DNA from: an uncultured cyanobacterium
GTDB taxonomy: Bacteria; Cyanobacteriota; Cyanobacteriia; Cyanobacteriales; Geitlerinemataceae
Assembly: GCA_937899645.1 (NCBI GenBank)
Contig: CALCCD010000059.1
Span: forward strand, 1 to 61,562
Direction: 5' to 3'
DNA: 61,562 bases
The position numbers and the translations under genes were made by a program. The notes under the pieces were generated by a model. The model saw only the letters and a program-made list of their open reading frames with translations. It ran no database searches and had not been told where the DNA came from. Positions within the stretch are counted from its first letter, which is position 1. Every line of letters starts with the position of its first letter. Of this stretch, positions 17,694-27,301 are shown in pieces.

Positions 17694-18809
17694 GTGAGTC
17701 TCATCCCCCCCATCGACCTAGCCCGCCAGTACGCGCACTTCCAGCAAGACGTCGAATCCGCCGTCTGCCAGCTCATGGCCTCCGGGCGCTACATCGGCGG
17801 GGCCGCCGTTTCCGACTTCGAGCGCGAATTCGCCATCTACGTCGGCACGGGCGAGTGCGTGAGCTGTAACTCCGGCACCGACGCGCTCTATCTCGCGCTC
17901 AGGGCCTTCGGCATCGGTGCGGGCGACGAGGTCATCGTGCCGTCGTTTACCTTCGTTGCCACCGCCGAGACCGTCAGCGCCGCCGGAGCCACCCCCGTTT
18001 TCGCCGATATCGATCCGGTCACCTTTACCCTAGACCCCGATCGTCTCGAAGCCGCCGTGACCGACAGCACCCGCGCTGTCATCCCCGTCCACCTGTTCGG
18101 TCATCCGGCCAACCTAGATCGCATCGGCGAGATCGCCCGCGATCGCGACCTCAAAATCATTGAAGACTGCGCCCAGTCCACTGGCGCGTACTGGCGCGAT
18201 CGCCAAGTCGGCAGCATCGGCCACGTCGGCTGCTTTAGCTTCTTCCCCACCAAAAACCTCGGCGCGTTTGGCGACGGTGGCGCGATCGTCACCGACGACC
18301 CCGAGCTCGCTCAGCAGATGCGCGTCATCAAAGAGCACGGCTCGCCCCGCCGCTACCACCACACCGAAATCGGCATCAACAGTCGCCTCGACGCTATCCA
18401 GGCCACCATCTTGCGCGTCAAGCTGCCCTGGCTCGATCGCTGGAACGAGTCCCGCGCTGCGATCGCCGCCCGCTACGACGACCTACTCGCGCCGATCCCC
18501 GACCTCATCCGCCCCCGCCAAGTCGAACCGGCCCGCTCGGTCTGGAACCAGTACACGATTCGCCTCGATCGCCACGATAGTGCGGCCCGAGATCGCCTGC
18601 GCGAGCTGCTGCTAGCGCGCGAGATCGTCAGCTCCGTCTACTATCCACGATCGCTCCACCAGCAGCCCGTCTACGACAGCGACGCCGCCCTGCCCGAGTC
18701 CGAGCGCGCCGCCCGCGAAGTGCTCTCGCTGCCGATGTTCCCCGAACTCACCGAGCCAGAGCAAGAGCGCATCGCCTACGCTCTCAAAGATTGCATCGTC
18801 GAGTTGTAA
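17694..18809 (+). CDS. DegT/DnrJ/EryC1/StrS-family PLP sugar aminotransferase
   Basis: Transaminates a keto-sugar nucleotide, giving an amino sugar for surface polysaccharide or a glycoside. Of 371 residues: PPIDLARQYAHF, GRYIGG, the phosphate-binding SGTDALYLALRA, GDEVIVPSFTFVATAE, the cofactor aspartate in IIEDCAQSTGA, and the catalytic lysine in FSFFPTKNLGAFGDGGAI. The length is normal. The start is a GTG at 17694 with GAGAGG ten bases before it. Divergent from the sugar transferase; together they suggest a small glycan-assembly locus. The exact sugar cannot be assigned. Confidence 0.94.
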   Translation: MSLIPPIDLARQYAHFQQDVESAVCQLMASGRYIGGAAVSDFEREFAIYVGTGECVSCNSGTDALYLALRAFGIGAGDEVIVPSFTFVATAETVSAAGATPVFADIDPVTFTLDPDRLEAAVTDSTRAVIPVHLFGHPANLDRIGEIARDRDLKIIEDCAQSTGAYWRDRQVGSIGHVGCFSFFPTKNLGAFGDGGAIVTDDPELAQQMRVIKEHGSPRRYHHTEIGINSRLDAIQATILRVKLPWLDRWNESRAAIAARYDDLLAPIPDLIRPRQVEPARSVWNQYTIRLDRHDSAARDRLRELLLAREIVSSVYYPRSLHQQPVYDSDAALPESERAAREVLSLPMFPELTEPEQERIAYALKDCIVEL

Positions 18810-18835
18810 GGAAGCATCGAGTCTCGCGCTTCGCG

Positions 18836-21800
18836 TCAGCTCTCATCGCCGTGCGAGCGGTCGTCAGAGTCGTCATCTCGTACGCGATCGCTGGAGACAA
18901 TGGTTGAAGTATCGTCGATCGTCAATGAGTGAACCTCCGCAATGACTTCCTCCAGCTTCGCCCCTTCGTGCTGGAGATCGTAGTCGCTACGGTACTGGAA
19001 GAATCCATTGCGATCTTTCAGCCAGTACGTTTTCATCTCGCCTTTACCCTTCACCTCGATCGTACCGCGCGGCTCGCACTCGTAGCGCGTGTGGATCGCC
19101 TGGTAAGTCGCCTCAGAAATCTGTATGCAGTCGGGTTCGCCGGACGACTCCATGCGGCTGGCGATGTTCACCGTGTCGCCCCACAGGTCGTAAGTAAATT
19201 TGATCGCACCGATGACCCCCGCCACCACCGGGCCAATGTGAATGCCGACGCGAATCGAAAGGTCGAGACCGAGCTGCTCGCGCAGTTTTTGCACGGCTTC
19301 TTGCATTTCGAGCGCCATCTCGGCGATCGCGTTGATGTGGTTGGCATTTTCGATGGGCAGACCGCCCGCCACCATGTAAGCATCGCCGATCGTCTTGATT
19401 TTCTCGAGGCCGTGATAGCGGGCGCGACTGTCGAAGATCGAGAAAATCTGGTTGAGCAAGTCCACTAGCTCGATCGGCTCTAGCTCTGCGGACAGTGGCG
19501 TGAAACCGACGATATCGGCAAACAGAATCGAGGCGCATTTGAAACTCTTGGCGATCGAGCGCTGCTCGACTTTCAGACTGGCGGCGATCGACTCCGGCAG
19601 AATGTTGAGCAGCAACTCCTCCGAACGCTCCTGTTCCTTGCGCAGAGCCTCTTCCGCCTCGCGGCGAATGGTGATGTCGTCGATCACGCCGAGGATGCCG
19701 ATGACGTTTCCATCTTCATTGTGAATCGGCAGCTTGCTGATATCGAGCCAGATTTTCTTGCCGTCCTCTCCCGGCTTCGACTTTTCGGCTTGGACGTGCA
19801 GCACCGGCGCATTGTTCTCGATAATCGCCCGGTCTGCCGCGCGAAACTTTTGCGCTAGCTCCTGCGGCAGCAAACTGAAGTCCGTCTTTCCGATCGCATC
19901 ATCTGGCGATTCCAGCCCCGCCGCTTTTGCCCAGTGCGTGTTGCAGCCTTGGAACACTAGCTTTTTATTTTTCCAGAACACCTGCTGTGGAATGTTGTCG
20001 AGAATCATGCGGACATAAGCTTCGTTTTCGCGAGCTTTACGCTCCCGCTGTCGCAGGTCTGTCACATCTCTAAAGAACCAGATCCGCCCGAAAAACTCTT
20101 TTGTTGAGTCCTGCGAGAAGATCGGCGCGGAGTGACGCTCGAAGATGCGATCGCCCTGCACGGGCAGTTGCAGCTCGATATCCTGTTGTCGATCGGGTCG
20201 CGTGCGGTACTCCCGATAGAAATCTAGAGTGCTGGAGAACTCTTGAGGATCCTTCAGGCGAGCGCACATCGCCGCCGTGACGGCCTGCGTCACCGCATCT
20301 GGTTCGCCCTCAACATCCTCAAACATTGCGGGATCGATTTCCCACAGATCGAGGAAGCGTTGGTTGCGGGTCGCGATCCTAGAATTCTCATCCCAGATCA
20401 AGATTCCGTCGGGTGCAGCCTCACGCTGGGCGCGCAGCTTGCTCTCCAGCTTCCGGCGCTCGGAGATGTCTGTCGCCGTCGCCATCAAGCAGGGCACACC
20501 TTCTAGCTCGATCGGTGTCGCCGAGAGTAGTACCGTGACGATCTTGCCTGTCGCTGTAGAGAACTTCGCCTCGACATCTTGAACTTCATCGCCGCGATCG
20601 ATTCTGTCTTTGATTCGCTGGCGCTGCTCGGGCTCAGCCCACCAATGCTCTTCGGTTTCGCCGATCGAGCTGGACTTGCCTTCGCCGACCTCGAATAGTG
20701 AGATAAAGCGCTTGTTGACCTGAAGGATTTTCCCGTCACGCCGATCGACAATCACGCTCGGGTGCGGCGATTCGCGAAAGGTTGAGGCGAAGCGCTCTTG
20801 GGACTGGCCGATCTCTGCCGTGAGGTGGTCGAGCGATGCCTGAAGCTGATACCGCATCTTCTCTAAAGCATCACGTAGAAGCTCGATTTCGTGGATGCGC
20901 AACCGTGGCCGAATGCGAGCCGACAAGAATCGATCGAAATTGCCGTCGAAATTGCCGTTCGAGAGACGATGCGCCATGCCGCTCAAGGCGAGGATGGGAA
21001 GACCGATGCTGCTTCTAATCAGGGCAACGATCGCCATTGCCAAAATCAGTGCGAACGCACAGAGCGCGAGAGTTTGATTCTGCATTTGCTCTCTAATGCG
21101 CCCGGAGAAGTCGTCGGGAGACACGACAGATACCAGCGCCCAGTCGAGCCCGAGCTTGCTTTTGAGGCTCGTGCAGTGGACGAAGTAGTCCTGCCCACCG
21201 ATCGAGATACTTCGCACTTCAGCCCGCGCGAAGAATGCGTCCCACCCCGCTTGCAAGCCTCCCTCCGACGCGATCGACGTCCAAATACTCTTCAGCAGCG
21301 GCAAATCCGCCAACGTGAGGCGCACCTGCGAGCCGTCTTCGGCGGTTCGGAAGATCTCGCCGTCCGAGGTGGCGATCGGATCGGGCTTGCCGTTTTTGCG
21401 TTCGAGCAGATACGCCTTGCCGTTATCCCCCGGTGCGGACTTCGCCAAAAAGCCCGCCAGCGTCCCGAGGCGCAGATCGGTCCCGACGATCGCCACCAGG
21501 CGTCCCTCAGAGTCGAACAGCGGGTCGGTGCCCATGATGCCCAGCTCGCGCGCGCTAACTGTGGTGTAAACCGGGCTCCAGGTGAAAGCGTCACTCTTGG
21601 CGGCGCTGGCGACAGCGTTGGCATACCAGTCGCGCCCGTTGAGGTCGTAGCCTTCGCGGCGATCGAGTTCCTCTCTCGTCGTGCCGTCCGATCGATAGCG
21701 ATACTGCACGAAGTCTGCTGTACTCTTTCCTGCCTCGCGATCGGCTCGCTTGACGACCGGATCGTCTTCCTTCAGGCCGTCTTCCGCCAACGTGCGGGCG

Positions 21801-22198
21801 TACCCGACCCCGAAATAGCGCCAGTCTTCGCCCACCGTAGCGATCTGCACCGTCTCGGCAGTGTTGAAGAATTCCAACTGCTGTGCGAACAGGCGCGCTA
21901 GGGCAGGTCGATCGTCGAGATCGAGCGCTGCCGTTTCGAGCGCGACCTTCACGGCATGGTTCGCATTCTGCGGCACGTCGAAGTAGTGGGCGATCTCGAG
22001 CTGTAGTTCTTGTGTCGCTCGCTCGGTCAAGCGTTTTGCCAGCTCGTCCACGGCGAGGCGACCGTTGTGCAACGACAGCGCCCCGACTGCGACCACGACG
22101 AGGACAATTTGAGCGGCGAAGGCAAGCGCCACAGTCCGCAGGGACAGCTTCGGAGCGCGCCAACGCCGTCGTTTTCGGATGGGTGGAAGGTTTAACAT
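18836..22198 (-). CDS. Cache-HAMP-PAS adenylate cyclase (class III)
   Basis: A membrane receptor that makes cAMP. The preferred ATG is at 22198 (MLNLPPIRKR), giving about 1,120 residues. In order: a membrane helix near the N-terminus, a large periplasmic double-Cache-like sensor, a second helix (LALCAFALILAMAIVALI), a HAMP-like segment, three PAS/PAC units, and a C-terminal class III cyclase. The catalytic domain shows FADIVGFTPLSAEL (metal aspartate), KIKTIGDAYMVAGG and YDLWGDTVNIASRMES. The Lys of EKIKT and the Asp of YDLWG are the pair that specifies adenine rather than guanine, so ATP is the likely substrate. It ends 26 bases from the convergent aminotransferase gene. The ligand is unknown. 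Confidence 0.93.
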   Translation of the reverse strand: MLNLPPIRKRRRWRAPKLSLRTVALAFAAQIVLVVVAVGALSLHNGRLAVDELAKRLTERATQELQLEIAHYFDVPQNANHAVKVALETAALDLDDRPALARLFAQQLEFFNTAETVQIATVGEDWRYFGVGYARTLAEDGLKEDDPVVKRADREAGKSTADFVQYRYRSDGTTREELDRREGYDLNGRDWYANAVASAAKSDAFTWSPVYTTVSARELGIMGTDPLFDSEGRLVAIVGTDLRLGTLAGFLAKSAPGDNGKAYLLERKNGKPDPIATSDGEIFRTAEDGSQVRLTLADLPLLKSIWTSIASEGGLQAGWDAFFARAEVRSISIGGQDYFVHCTSLKSKLGLDWALVSVVSPDDFSGRIREQMQNQTLALCAFALILAMAIVALIRSSIGLPILALSGMAHRLSNGNFDGNFDRFLSARIRPRLRIHEIELLRDALEKMRYQLQASLDHLTAEIGQSQERFASTFRESPHPSVIVDRRDGKILQVNKRFISLFEVGEGKSSSIGETEEHWWAEPEQRQRIKDRIDRGDEVQDVEAKFSTATGKIVTVLLSATPIELEGVPCLMATATDISERRKLESKLRAQREAAPDGILIWDENSRIATRNQRFLDLWEIDPAMFEDVEGEPDAVTQAVTAAMCARLKDPQEFSSTLDFYREYRTRPDRQQDIELQLPVQGDRIFERHSAPIFSQDSTKEFFGRIWFFRDVTDLRQRERKARENEAYVRMILDNIPQQVFWKNKKLVFQGCNTHWAKAAGLESPDDAIGKTDFSLLPQELAQKFRAADRAIIENNAPVLHVQAEKSKPGEDGKKIWLDISKLPIHNEDGNVIGILGVIDDITIRREAEEALRKEQERSEELLLNILPESIAASLKVEQRSIAKSFKCASILFADIVGFTPLSAELEPIELVDLLNQIFSIFDSRARYHGLEKIKTIGDAYMVAGGLPIENANHINAIAEMALEMQEAVQKLREQLGLDLSIRVGIHIGPVVAGVIGAIKFTYDLWGDTVNIASRMESSGEPDCIQISEATYQAIHTRYECEPRGTIEVKGKGEMKTYWLKDRNGFFQYRSDYDLQHEGAKLEEVIAEVHSLTIDDTSTIVSSDRVRDDDSDDRSHGDES

Positions 22199-22370
22199 GC
22201 GCGAGAACAGCCAGCGAGCTGGTATGCCACGGGTCGATCGAGTCGATCGAATAGATGCACAGCGCGACAAAGGGCTTTAGCTCCAATTGTACGGTGCGGT
22301 TTTTCGACTTGTCGTGCGTGCGGTCGGCGTCCGTGACGCTACGCTCCGGAACCAGCTAGCAGCACGTCAC

Positions 22371-22404
22371 GCGAGCGGAGTCTCAGGAGATCGGCTCCGC
22401 TCGC
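22371..22404. other. 10-bp hairpin between the cyclase and SDR genes
   Basis: GCGAGCGGAG and CTCCGCTCGC form a perfect 10-bp stem around a 14-base loop. It lies past the SDR stop on the minus strand, so it may be a terminator or RNA-stabilising stem, but no T-run follows. Confidence 0.45.
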
Positions 22405-22482
22405 ACGGATAGCAATTTACGGCAGTTTTTTGCAGTATTCCTGCAATTTCGTGCCGGATGTGAACTCGGGTTGCGATCGCCC

Positions 22483-23178
22483 CTAAACGCTGCCGTAGAC
22501 CGGTACGATCGCCCCGCGCAGATCGCCCGCTGCCGCCGACGCCAGAAAACAAATCGTCTGCGCCAGCGACTCCGGCGTTACCCACTTGTCCGCCTCCGCC
22601 TCGCCCATCGCATCGCGGTTGCTCGGCGTGTCGATAATGCTGGGCAGCACGCAGTTGGCCGTGATGTCCGTACCGCGCGTTTCCGCCGCGATCGTCTGGG
22701 TCAGCGCCACGACGCCCGCCTTCGAGGCGCAGTACGCCCCCAGATTCGCGCCGGGTTCGACTGCGCCGCGCGAACCGATCGTCACGATGCGACCGTAGCC
22801 CGCCTGGCGCATTTTTGCGAGACAAGCTTTGCAAGTCAGAAAAGTCGTATGCAAATTCAGCGCGAAATCTTTTTTCCAGTCAGAAAACTCGTACTCGTCG
22901 ATCGCGCCCATCGCGAAGCCGCCGACCAAATGGATTAGCACGTCCACCCGCGTCATATCCGCCACGAGCTGCTGCACCGCGCCCTCGTCGAGCAGATCGA
23001 GCTTGACGAAGTTAATTTTCGAGAAAGCATCCGCGCCGATTTTCTCTTTGAGCCGATCGAGATCGCCGTCGCTGCGATACGGAATTGTCACGTCCGCCCC
23101 GCGCGCGACAACCTCCGGCGTGACGCCGAGCCCCAAGCCGCCCGTGCCGCCCGCTAGCAATACTCGCTGACCTTTCAT
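22483..23178 (-). CDS. Short-chain dehydrogenase/reductase
   Basis: A NAD(P)-dependent oxidoreductase of 231 residues. VLLAGGTGGLGLGV is the dinucleotide-binding glycine motif, VDVLIHLVGG replaces the usual NNAG strand, VTIGSRGAVEPGANLGAYCASKAG gives the catalytic Ser, Tyr and Lys. The substrate is unknown. The chosen ATG at 23178 overlaps the stop of the upstream gene as ATGA, which implies translational coupling. The frame stays open to 23313, but that extension is inside the neighbour. Confidence 0.93.
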   Translation of the reverse strand: MKGQRVLLAGGTGGLGLGVTPEVVARGADVTIPYRSDGDLDRLKEKIGADAFSKINFVKLDLLDEGAVQQLVADMTRVDVLIHLVGGFAMGAIDEYEFSDWKKDFALNLHTTFLTCKACLAKMRQAGYGRIVTIGSRGAVEPGANLGAYCASKAGVVALTQTIAAETRGTDITANCVLPSIIDTPSNRDAMGEAEADKWVTPESLAQTICFLASAAAGDLRGAIVPVYGSV

Positions 23179-23816
23179 CGTATTTTCTCCAGTGTCTGAC
23201 AGACTGTTTGATTTTGCGCCGAATCCCGCGCCGCCACAAACGCGATCGCCTGCGGGAAGAACTCCAGAAAATCCGCACTCAGCCCTTCGCGCGCCGCAAA
23301 CAACGACGGCCACGCCCCCACCAGCATCCCCTCGAGCCGAGGCGATCGCCTAAACCGCCGCGACACCCGCCGCAGCGCCAGCTCGATGCCGTCCCACGTG
23401 GCATACGACCCCAGCCAGTCCTGCGCCACGATCGACGGCAGCACCGCCCGCAGCCGAGGCGGCAAACTCGTCACGTTGCGATCGAGCAGCGCGTACGCCT
23501 CGCCCACGAACGCCGAAAACGGCACGTCGGTAAACCGCGCCCAATGCTCGACCAGGAGTCGATCGTAGGCCAAATCGATCGCGATCCCCGCCACGCGCCG
23601 CACCGAGCCATCGAGCCGCGCGCAACTGCGCCGACACACCGGATGCGCGTCGGTAAACGCATCGATCGCCCGGTGACAGGCAATCCCCTCTAGAACGGCA
23701 GCGCTGTAACGATCGCGCTGGCGATCGAGCGTCCCCTTCACGAAATCTCCCAGGAAATTCCCCAGACGCGCCTCGTCGTCACTGCCCGCCAAATAGAGAT
23801 GAGCGAGATAATTCAT
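23175..23816 (-). CDS. Acyl-carrier-protein phosphodiesterase-like protein (AcpH family)
   Basis: AcpH enzymes are metal-dependent HD-like hydrolases that remove the phosphopantetheine arm from acyl carrier protein. The 213 residues begin MNYLAHLYLAG with the family motif GNFLGDFVKG, then GIACHRAIDAFTDAHP, with the expected His and Asp residues. The role in ACP recycling is from the family and is not tested here. It shares an ATGA overlap with the SDR gene, forming a two-gene operon. Six 11-bp tandem repeats sit immediately before the ATG (23816), so they may lie in the leader. Confidence 0.85.
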   Translation of the reverse strand: MNYLAHLYLAGSDDEARLGNFLGDFVKGTLDRQRDRYSAAVLEGIACHRAIDAFTDAHPVCRRSCARLDGSVRRVAGIAIDLAYDRLLVEHWARFTDVPFSAFVGEAYALLDRNVTSLPPRLRAVLPSIVAQDWLGSYATWDGIELALRRVSRRFRRSPRLEGMLVGAWPSLFAAREGLSADFLEFFPQAIAFVAARDSAQNQTVCQTLEKIR

Positions 23817-23819
23817 AGT

Positions 23820-23885
23820 CCCAAGTGTGCCCCAAGCGTTCTCCAAACGTTCTCCTAGTGTTCCCAAAGCGTGCCTCAAGCATGC
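23820..23885 (-). repeat. Six tandem 11-bp repeats before the acpH-like start codon
   Basis: On the minus strand, six contiguous 11-bp units (consensus about GAACGCTTGGG) run from 23885 down to 23820, ending four bases before the ATG. The frame through the array is open, so it could be translated from an upstream start, but the protein family starts at MNYLAH. Confidence 0.8.
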
Positions 23886-24058
23886 GGTCATCGTGGAACC
23901 ACGCCCCGAGCCTCACCAATCAAACGTTTCGCGCTTCAGCGCGATTGCGAACCTTACCCTTAGAATGGTCTAAATGCACGCGCAGCCCTCCGCCGCACCT
24001 TGAGATCTCGGCGACTGCTCGCTTATCATGATGTAAACAAAAGTAAAGCTATACACCT

Positions 24059-24421
24059 GTGTTTGTTCTTAGCGGCTACGAGTACTTCCTCGGCTTCTTC
24101 TTAATTTGTAGCCTCGTGCCGGTACTGGCGCTGACGGCCTCCAAAGTCGTCCGTCCCAAGACCCCCGGAGTCGAGAGCTACACCACTTACGAGTCCGGGA
24201 TGGAGCCGATCGGCGGCGCGTGGATTCAATTCAATATCCGCTATTACATGTTCGCCCTCGTCTTCGTCGTCTTCGACGTCGAAACGGTCTTCCTCTATCC
24301 CTGGGCAGTCGCTTTTCACAAACTCGGTCTGCTGGCCTTTATTGAGGCTCTGGTCTTTATCGCCATCCTCACGATCGCACTGGTGTATGCATGGCGCAAA
24401 GGAGCATTGGAATGGTCATGA
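24059..24421 (+). CDS. ndhC: NAD(P)H-quinone oxidoreductase subunit 3
   Basis: A membrane-arm subunit of the photosynthetic NDH-1 complex, which moves electrons from ferredoxin to plastoquinone. The 120 residues have three membrane helices and the conserved loop [24 protein letters not shown] with the family ESG motif, then [11 protein letters not shown]. The start is a GTG ([10 protein letters not shown]). It opens the ndhC-ndhK-ndhJ operon and overlaps ndhK by 10 bases. Confidence 0.97.
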   Translation: MFVLSGYEYFLGFFLICSLVPVLALTASKVVRPKTPGVESYTTYESGMEPIGGAWIQFNIRYYMFALVFVVFDVETVFLYPWAVAFHKLGLLAFIEALVFIAILTIALVYAWRKGALEWS

Positions 24422-25167
24422 GCAATAGCACAACGCAACCCAACGACGCGCAGGCACTCCAAAGCCTGCTCAACCCCGTCGAGCGGCCGCAGATCACCCA
24501 GGAGCTGTCGGAGAACATCGTTTTGACCTCCCTCGACGACCTCTACAACTGGGCGCGTCTGTCGAGCCTCTGGCCGCTGATGTACGGTACGGCCTGCTGC
24601 TTTATCGAATTCGCCGCCCTCATCGGCTCGCGCTTCGACTTCGATCGCTTCGGCCTCGTCCCCCGCAACAGCCCACGTCAGGCCGATCTGCTGCTCGTCG
24701 CCGGAACGATCACCATGAAAATGGCACCGGCGGTAGTCCGTCTCTACGAGCAGATGCCCAACCCCAAATACGTCATCGCAATGGGCGCGTGCACGATTAC
24801 TGGCGGCATGTTCAGCGTCGATTCGCCCAGCGCCGTGCGCGGTGTCGACAAGCTGCTGCCCGTAGACGTTTACATCCCCGGCTGCCCGCCCCGCCCGGAA
24901 GCCATCATCGACGCCGTGATCAAGCTGCGAAAAAAAGTCGCCAACGAGTCGGTCTCCGAGCGCAGTCTAATCGAGCAAACGCACCGCTTCTCTACCGTCA
25001 AGCACGAAATGAAGCCCGTTGCCCCGATTCTCACCGGCGAGTACATCCGCAGCGACGCCCGCAGCGTTCCGCCGAAGGAACTCACCGACGCGATGGGCAT
25101 GCCGATTCCGCCCGCACTTCAAGCGACGGCAGCACAAGAAGAAGCCCTGGAGGCACAAGGTGGCTGA
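24412..25167 (+). CDS. ndhK: NAD(P)H-quinone oxidoreductase subunit K
   Basis: The peripheral-arm subunit that binds the N2 [4Fe-4S] cluster, the last iron-sulphur centre before plastoquinone. The cluster cysteines are seen in [21 protein letters not shown] and [10 protein letters not shown]. The ATG at 24412 (MVMSNS) is chosen because AAAGGAG precedes it by seven bases; 251 residues. It overlaps ndhC at its start and ndhJ at its end, as is usual for this operon. The C-terminal tail past about 200 is variable in the family. Confidence 0.97.
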   Translation: MVMSNSTTQPNDAQALQSLLNPVERPQITQELSENIVLTSLDDLYNWARLSSLWPLMYGTACCFIEFAALIGSRFDFDRFGLVPRNSPRQADLLLVAGTITMKMAPAVVRLYEQMPNPKYVIAMGACTITGGMFSVDSPSAVRGVDKLLPVDVYIPGCPPRPEAIIDAVIKLRKKVANESVSERSLIEQTHRFSTVKHEMKPVAPILTGEYIRSDARSVPPKELTDAMGMPIPPALQATAAQEEALEAQGG

Positions 25168-25696
25168 AGACAAAGCAAAAATCGAGGGTCAAACTGAGGA
25201 GCAAGAGGAAGCGCTCGTACCTGCTGGCCCGATTTCAAGCTGGCTGACGGGCAACAACTTCACGCACGAGACCCTGCCCGCCGATACCTCGAATGTCGAG
25301 ATCATCCGCGTCGAGCCGGACTTCCTGCTGCCGATGTGTACGGCGCTCTACGCCTACGGGTTTAACTACCTCCAGTGCCAAGGCGCGTACGACAGCGGCC
25401 CGGGCGGCGACCTGGTCAGTTTCTATCACCTGGTGAAAGTGGCGGACGACGTCGTCAAGCCGGACGAGATCCGCGTCAAGGTCTTCTTGCCGCGCGATAA
25501 CCCGAAGGTTCCATCGGTGTACTGGATCTGGAAAGGTGCGGACTGGCAGGAGCGCGAATCCTACGACATGTACGGTATCGAGTACGAAGGCCACCCGAAC
25601 CTAAAGCGCCTGCTGATGCCCGAAGACTGGAAGGGCTGGCCACTGCGGAAAGACTACATTTCGCCGGACTTTTACGAGATTCAAGACGCTTACTAA
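25160..25696 (+). CDS. ndhJ: NAD(P)H-quinone oxidoreductase subunit J
   Basis: Homologue of the 30-kDa complex I subunit, in the peripheral arm of NDH-1. The GTG at 25160 is the likely start, with GGAGG six bases before it and an 8-base overlap with ndhK; 178 residues. Conserved C-terminal motifs are [23 protein letters not shown] and [18 protein letters not shown] poorly conserved, Glu-rich N-terminus precedes the domain. A probable terminator follows about 90 bases downstream. Confidence 0.97.
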   Translation: MAEDKAKIEGQTEEQEEALVPAGPISSWLTGNNFTHETLPADTSNVEIIRVEPDFLLPMCTALYAYGFNYLQCQGAYDSGPGGDLVSFYHLVKVADDVVKPDEIRVKVFLPRDNPKVPSVYWIWKGADWQERESYDMYGIEYEGHPNLKRLLMPEDWKGWPLRKDYISPDFYEIQDAY

Positions 25697-25787
25697 GTTC
25701 GTGGCGGGTCGGGCTTTTGAGGTGTTAGAAACCTCTGAAGTTTCAGCTAAAATTTCAGCGCCACGTTCGCAAAGCAACAAACATGAT

Positions 25788-25820
25788 GGGGGTGCTGGCT
25801 ATTGGCATCTCCGTTTTTTT
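25788..25820 (+). terminator. Probable terminator of the ndhCKJ operon
   Basis: GGGGGTGC pairs with GCATCTCC (two G-U pairs) around a nine-base loop, followed after one base by seven T. Placed 92 bases after the ndhJ stop. Confidence 0.65.
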
Positions 25821-26111
25821 GCGTCAAGAATCGAAGCCCGCGCCTCCCCCACGCGAGAAGGTCGAATTTGTCGAATCATAATGCCGAGCTTTTCGTGCTG
25901 AATTTCCTGTAGCATCAGCCGCCCCGACTGCTTTAGATTTTTGAACTGTGCAAGAAGTCCACATGCAAGAGGTCTGGTGGTATTGGCTTCGGGCTGCGTT
26001 CGCCTCTCCGTGTAGCCCGCGATCGCACTGAGGCCGCACCGAAGCCGCGTGGCCTCAAGTTCCGCGATAACCACAAGCAAACTTGGCGTCGAGCTTCGGT
26101 ATCGCTGCGAG

Positions 26112-26155
26112 TTCACGCAAACTTCACGGGAAATTCACGCAAACTTCATGAAAAT
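26112..26155 (+). repeat. Four 11-bp direct repeats, TTCAC/T core, upstream of the PEP-CTERM gene
   Basis: TTCAC or TTCAT starts at 26112, 26123, 26134 and 26145, exactly 11 bases apart, in units such as TTCACGCAAAC. They point toward the PEP-CTERM gene, with about 316 bases to its ATG. This is the same core, period, copy number and orientation as the array at 17299-17342. Confidence 0.75.
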
Positions 26156-26464
26156 CGCCGTAAGTAAGGATCTCCGCATCCTAGACTGAGCATACGAAAT
26201 CCAGTTTTTCACAAAGCCAGAGCGCGGTAACGAACTAACCGGAAAACAGCCGTTCGTTTCGCGCCCTCGATAGAAAAGGAGCGCCGCTCGAGTTCGCCAG
26301 GGCTCTGTAGTGGCCGATCGCCATGAAAGTTCCCGCATGGTAACGAGCTTGTGAGCTTTTGGCGATCGCGTTTCGGCCTCTTGGTGATGTTTTGTCAGAC
26401 CTGCCAGTGCTTCAAACTTGCTTCTGAAGCGCATTTGACCGAGCGAACTATAAATCAAAGAACG

Positions 26465-27262
26465 ATGTCCCATTCCCGATTTCTCCAGGTTTTAGCCGCA
26501 ACTGCCGCCGTCTCTGGCGCGCTTGCGATCGCCGCTGACCCCGCTGCCGCCAAGCTTTACCGCTATGAGTGGAACCGCAGCGAGAGCGTCCTGATCGAAA
26601 AGCCCGACTCGAAACAATGTCCCGGCACGTGCTACTCGATCGGGGGCCAGCCGTTCGGCATCAACGATCGCATCGGTGAATTCCAAAGCGTCTCGACGAC
26701 CTACGACTCCGGCACTCACGACTTCTTTTGGTCGTCGAGCTTCAGCGAACACAAAGGCAAACTGCCAAACGGCGCGTGGCTGGTGATCAACAACGGTCCG
26801 ATGCCGAAAAGCGATGACAGCAGCGCAATCCTTTACATGGACGGCGTCACCGGTCGCCTGACGGCTTACAAATTCAACAAGTCGAAAAAAGCGAATAGCT
26901 GGAAAAAGGGCATTCTACTCGGTTCGTGGGACGGTGTCGTCGATCTCGCAACAGACGGCACGAACAGCACGCTGAGCCTCAATGCCAACATGGCTGACAT
27001 CAACAACCACGCGTTCGGCGACGATTGGATGGGTGTCCAGTTCGACGAGCGCGTCGGCCTTTGGTTCCACCCGGTGAAAAATCTGGCGGCCACTTACGAC
27101 GAGTCTGGCGAGATTACGGCCTTTAAAAAAGGCGGCACGAGCTGGCTCGACAGCGGCGGCAACGGCATGGAAACCGAGGTTGTCCCCGAGCCTTCGACGG
27201 CACTCGGCCTGATGGCGATCGGCGCACTGACCGCTGGCATCAAACGTCGCCGCGATCGCTAG
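26465..27262 (+). CDS. PEP-CTERM sorting-signal protein, secreted
   Basis: A 265-residue secreted protein. It begins with a signal peptide (MSHSRFLQVLAATAAVSGAL, ending AAAK) and ends with a PEP-CTERM anchor: VPEPSTALGLMAIGALTAG then the basic KRRRDR. Exosortase cuts such tails and hands the protein to the surface; this class often goes with exopolysaccharide. No exosortase gene lies in this window. The mature part shows no catalytic family I know; it has a Cys pair (CPGTC) near the start. The ATG at 26465 is preferred over an upstream GTG since it begins the signal peptide. The gene's end runs into a 52-bp palindrome. Confidence 0.92.
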   Translation: MSHSRFLQVLAATAAVSGALAIAADPAAAKLYRYEWNRSESVLIEKPDSKQCPGTCYSIGGQPFGINDRIGEFQSVSTTYDSGTHDFFWSSSFSEHKGKLPNGAWLVINNGPMPKSDDSSAILYMDGVTGRLTAYKFNKSKKANSWKKGILLGSWDGVVDLATDGTNSTLSLNANMADINNHAFGDDWMGVQFDERVGLWFHPVKNLAATYDESGEITAFKKGGTSWLDSGGNGMETEVVPEPSTALGLMAIGALTAGIKRRRDR

Positions 27263-27301
27263 AGCGGTTTCGCCTCGCCCGCGATCGAGGCACGATGCAG
27301 A

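Larger units (their letters stand above)
25697..26464. promoter_or_regulatory. 768-base intergenic region between ndhJ and the PEP-CTERM gene
   Basis: No gene is supported. It holds the ndh terminator (25788-25820), the four TTCAY repeats (26112-26155), and by position the promoter of the PEP-CTERM gene. Small open frames here have no family features or ribosome sites. Confidence 0.6.
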
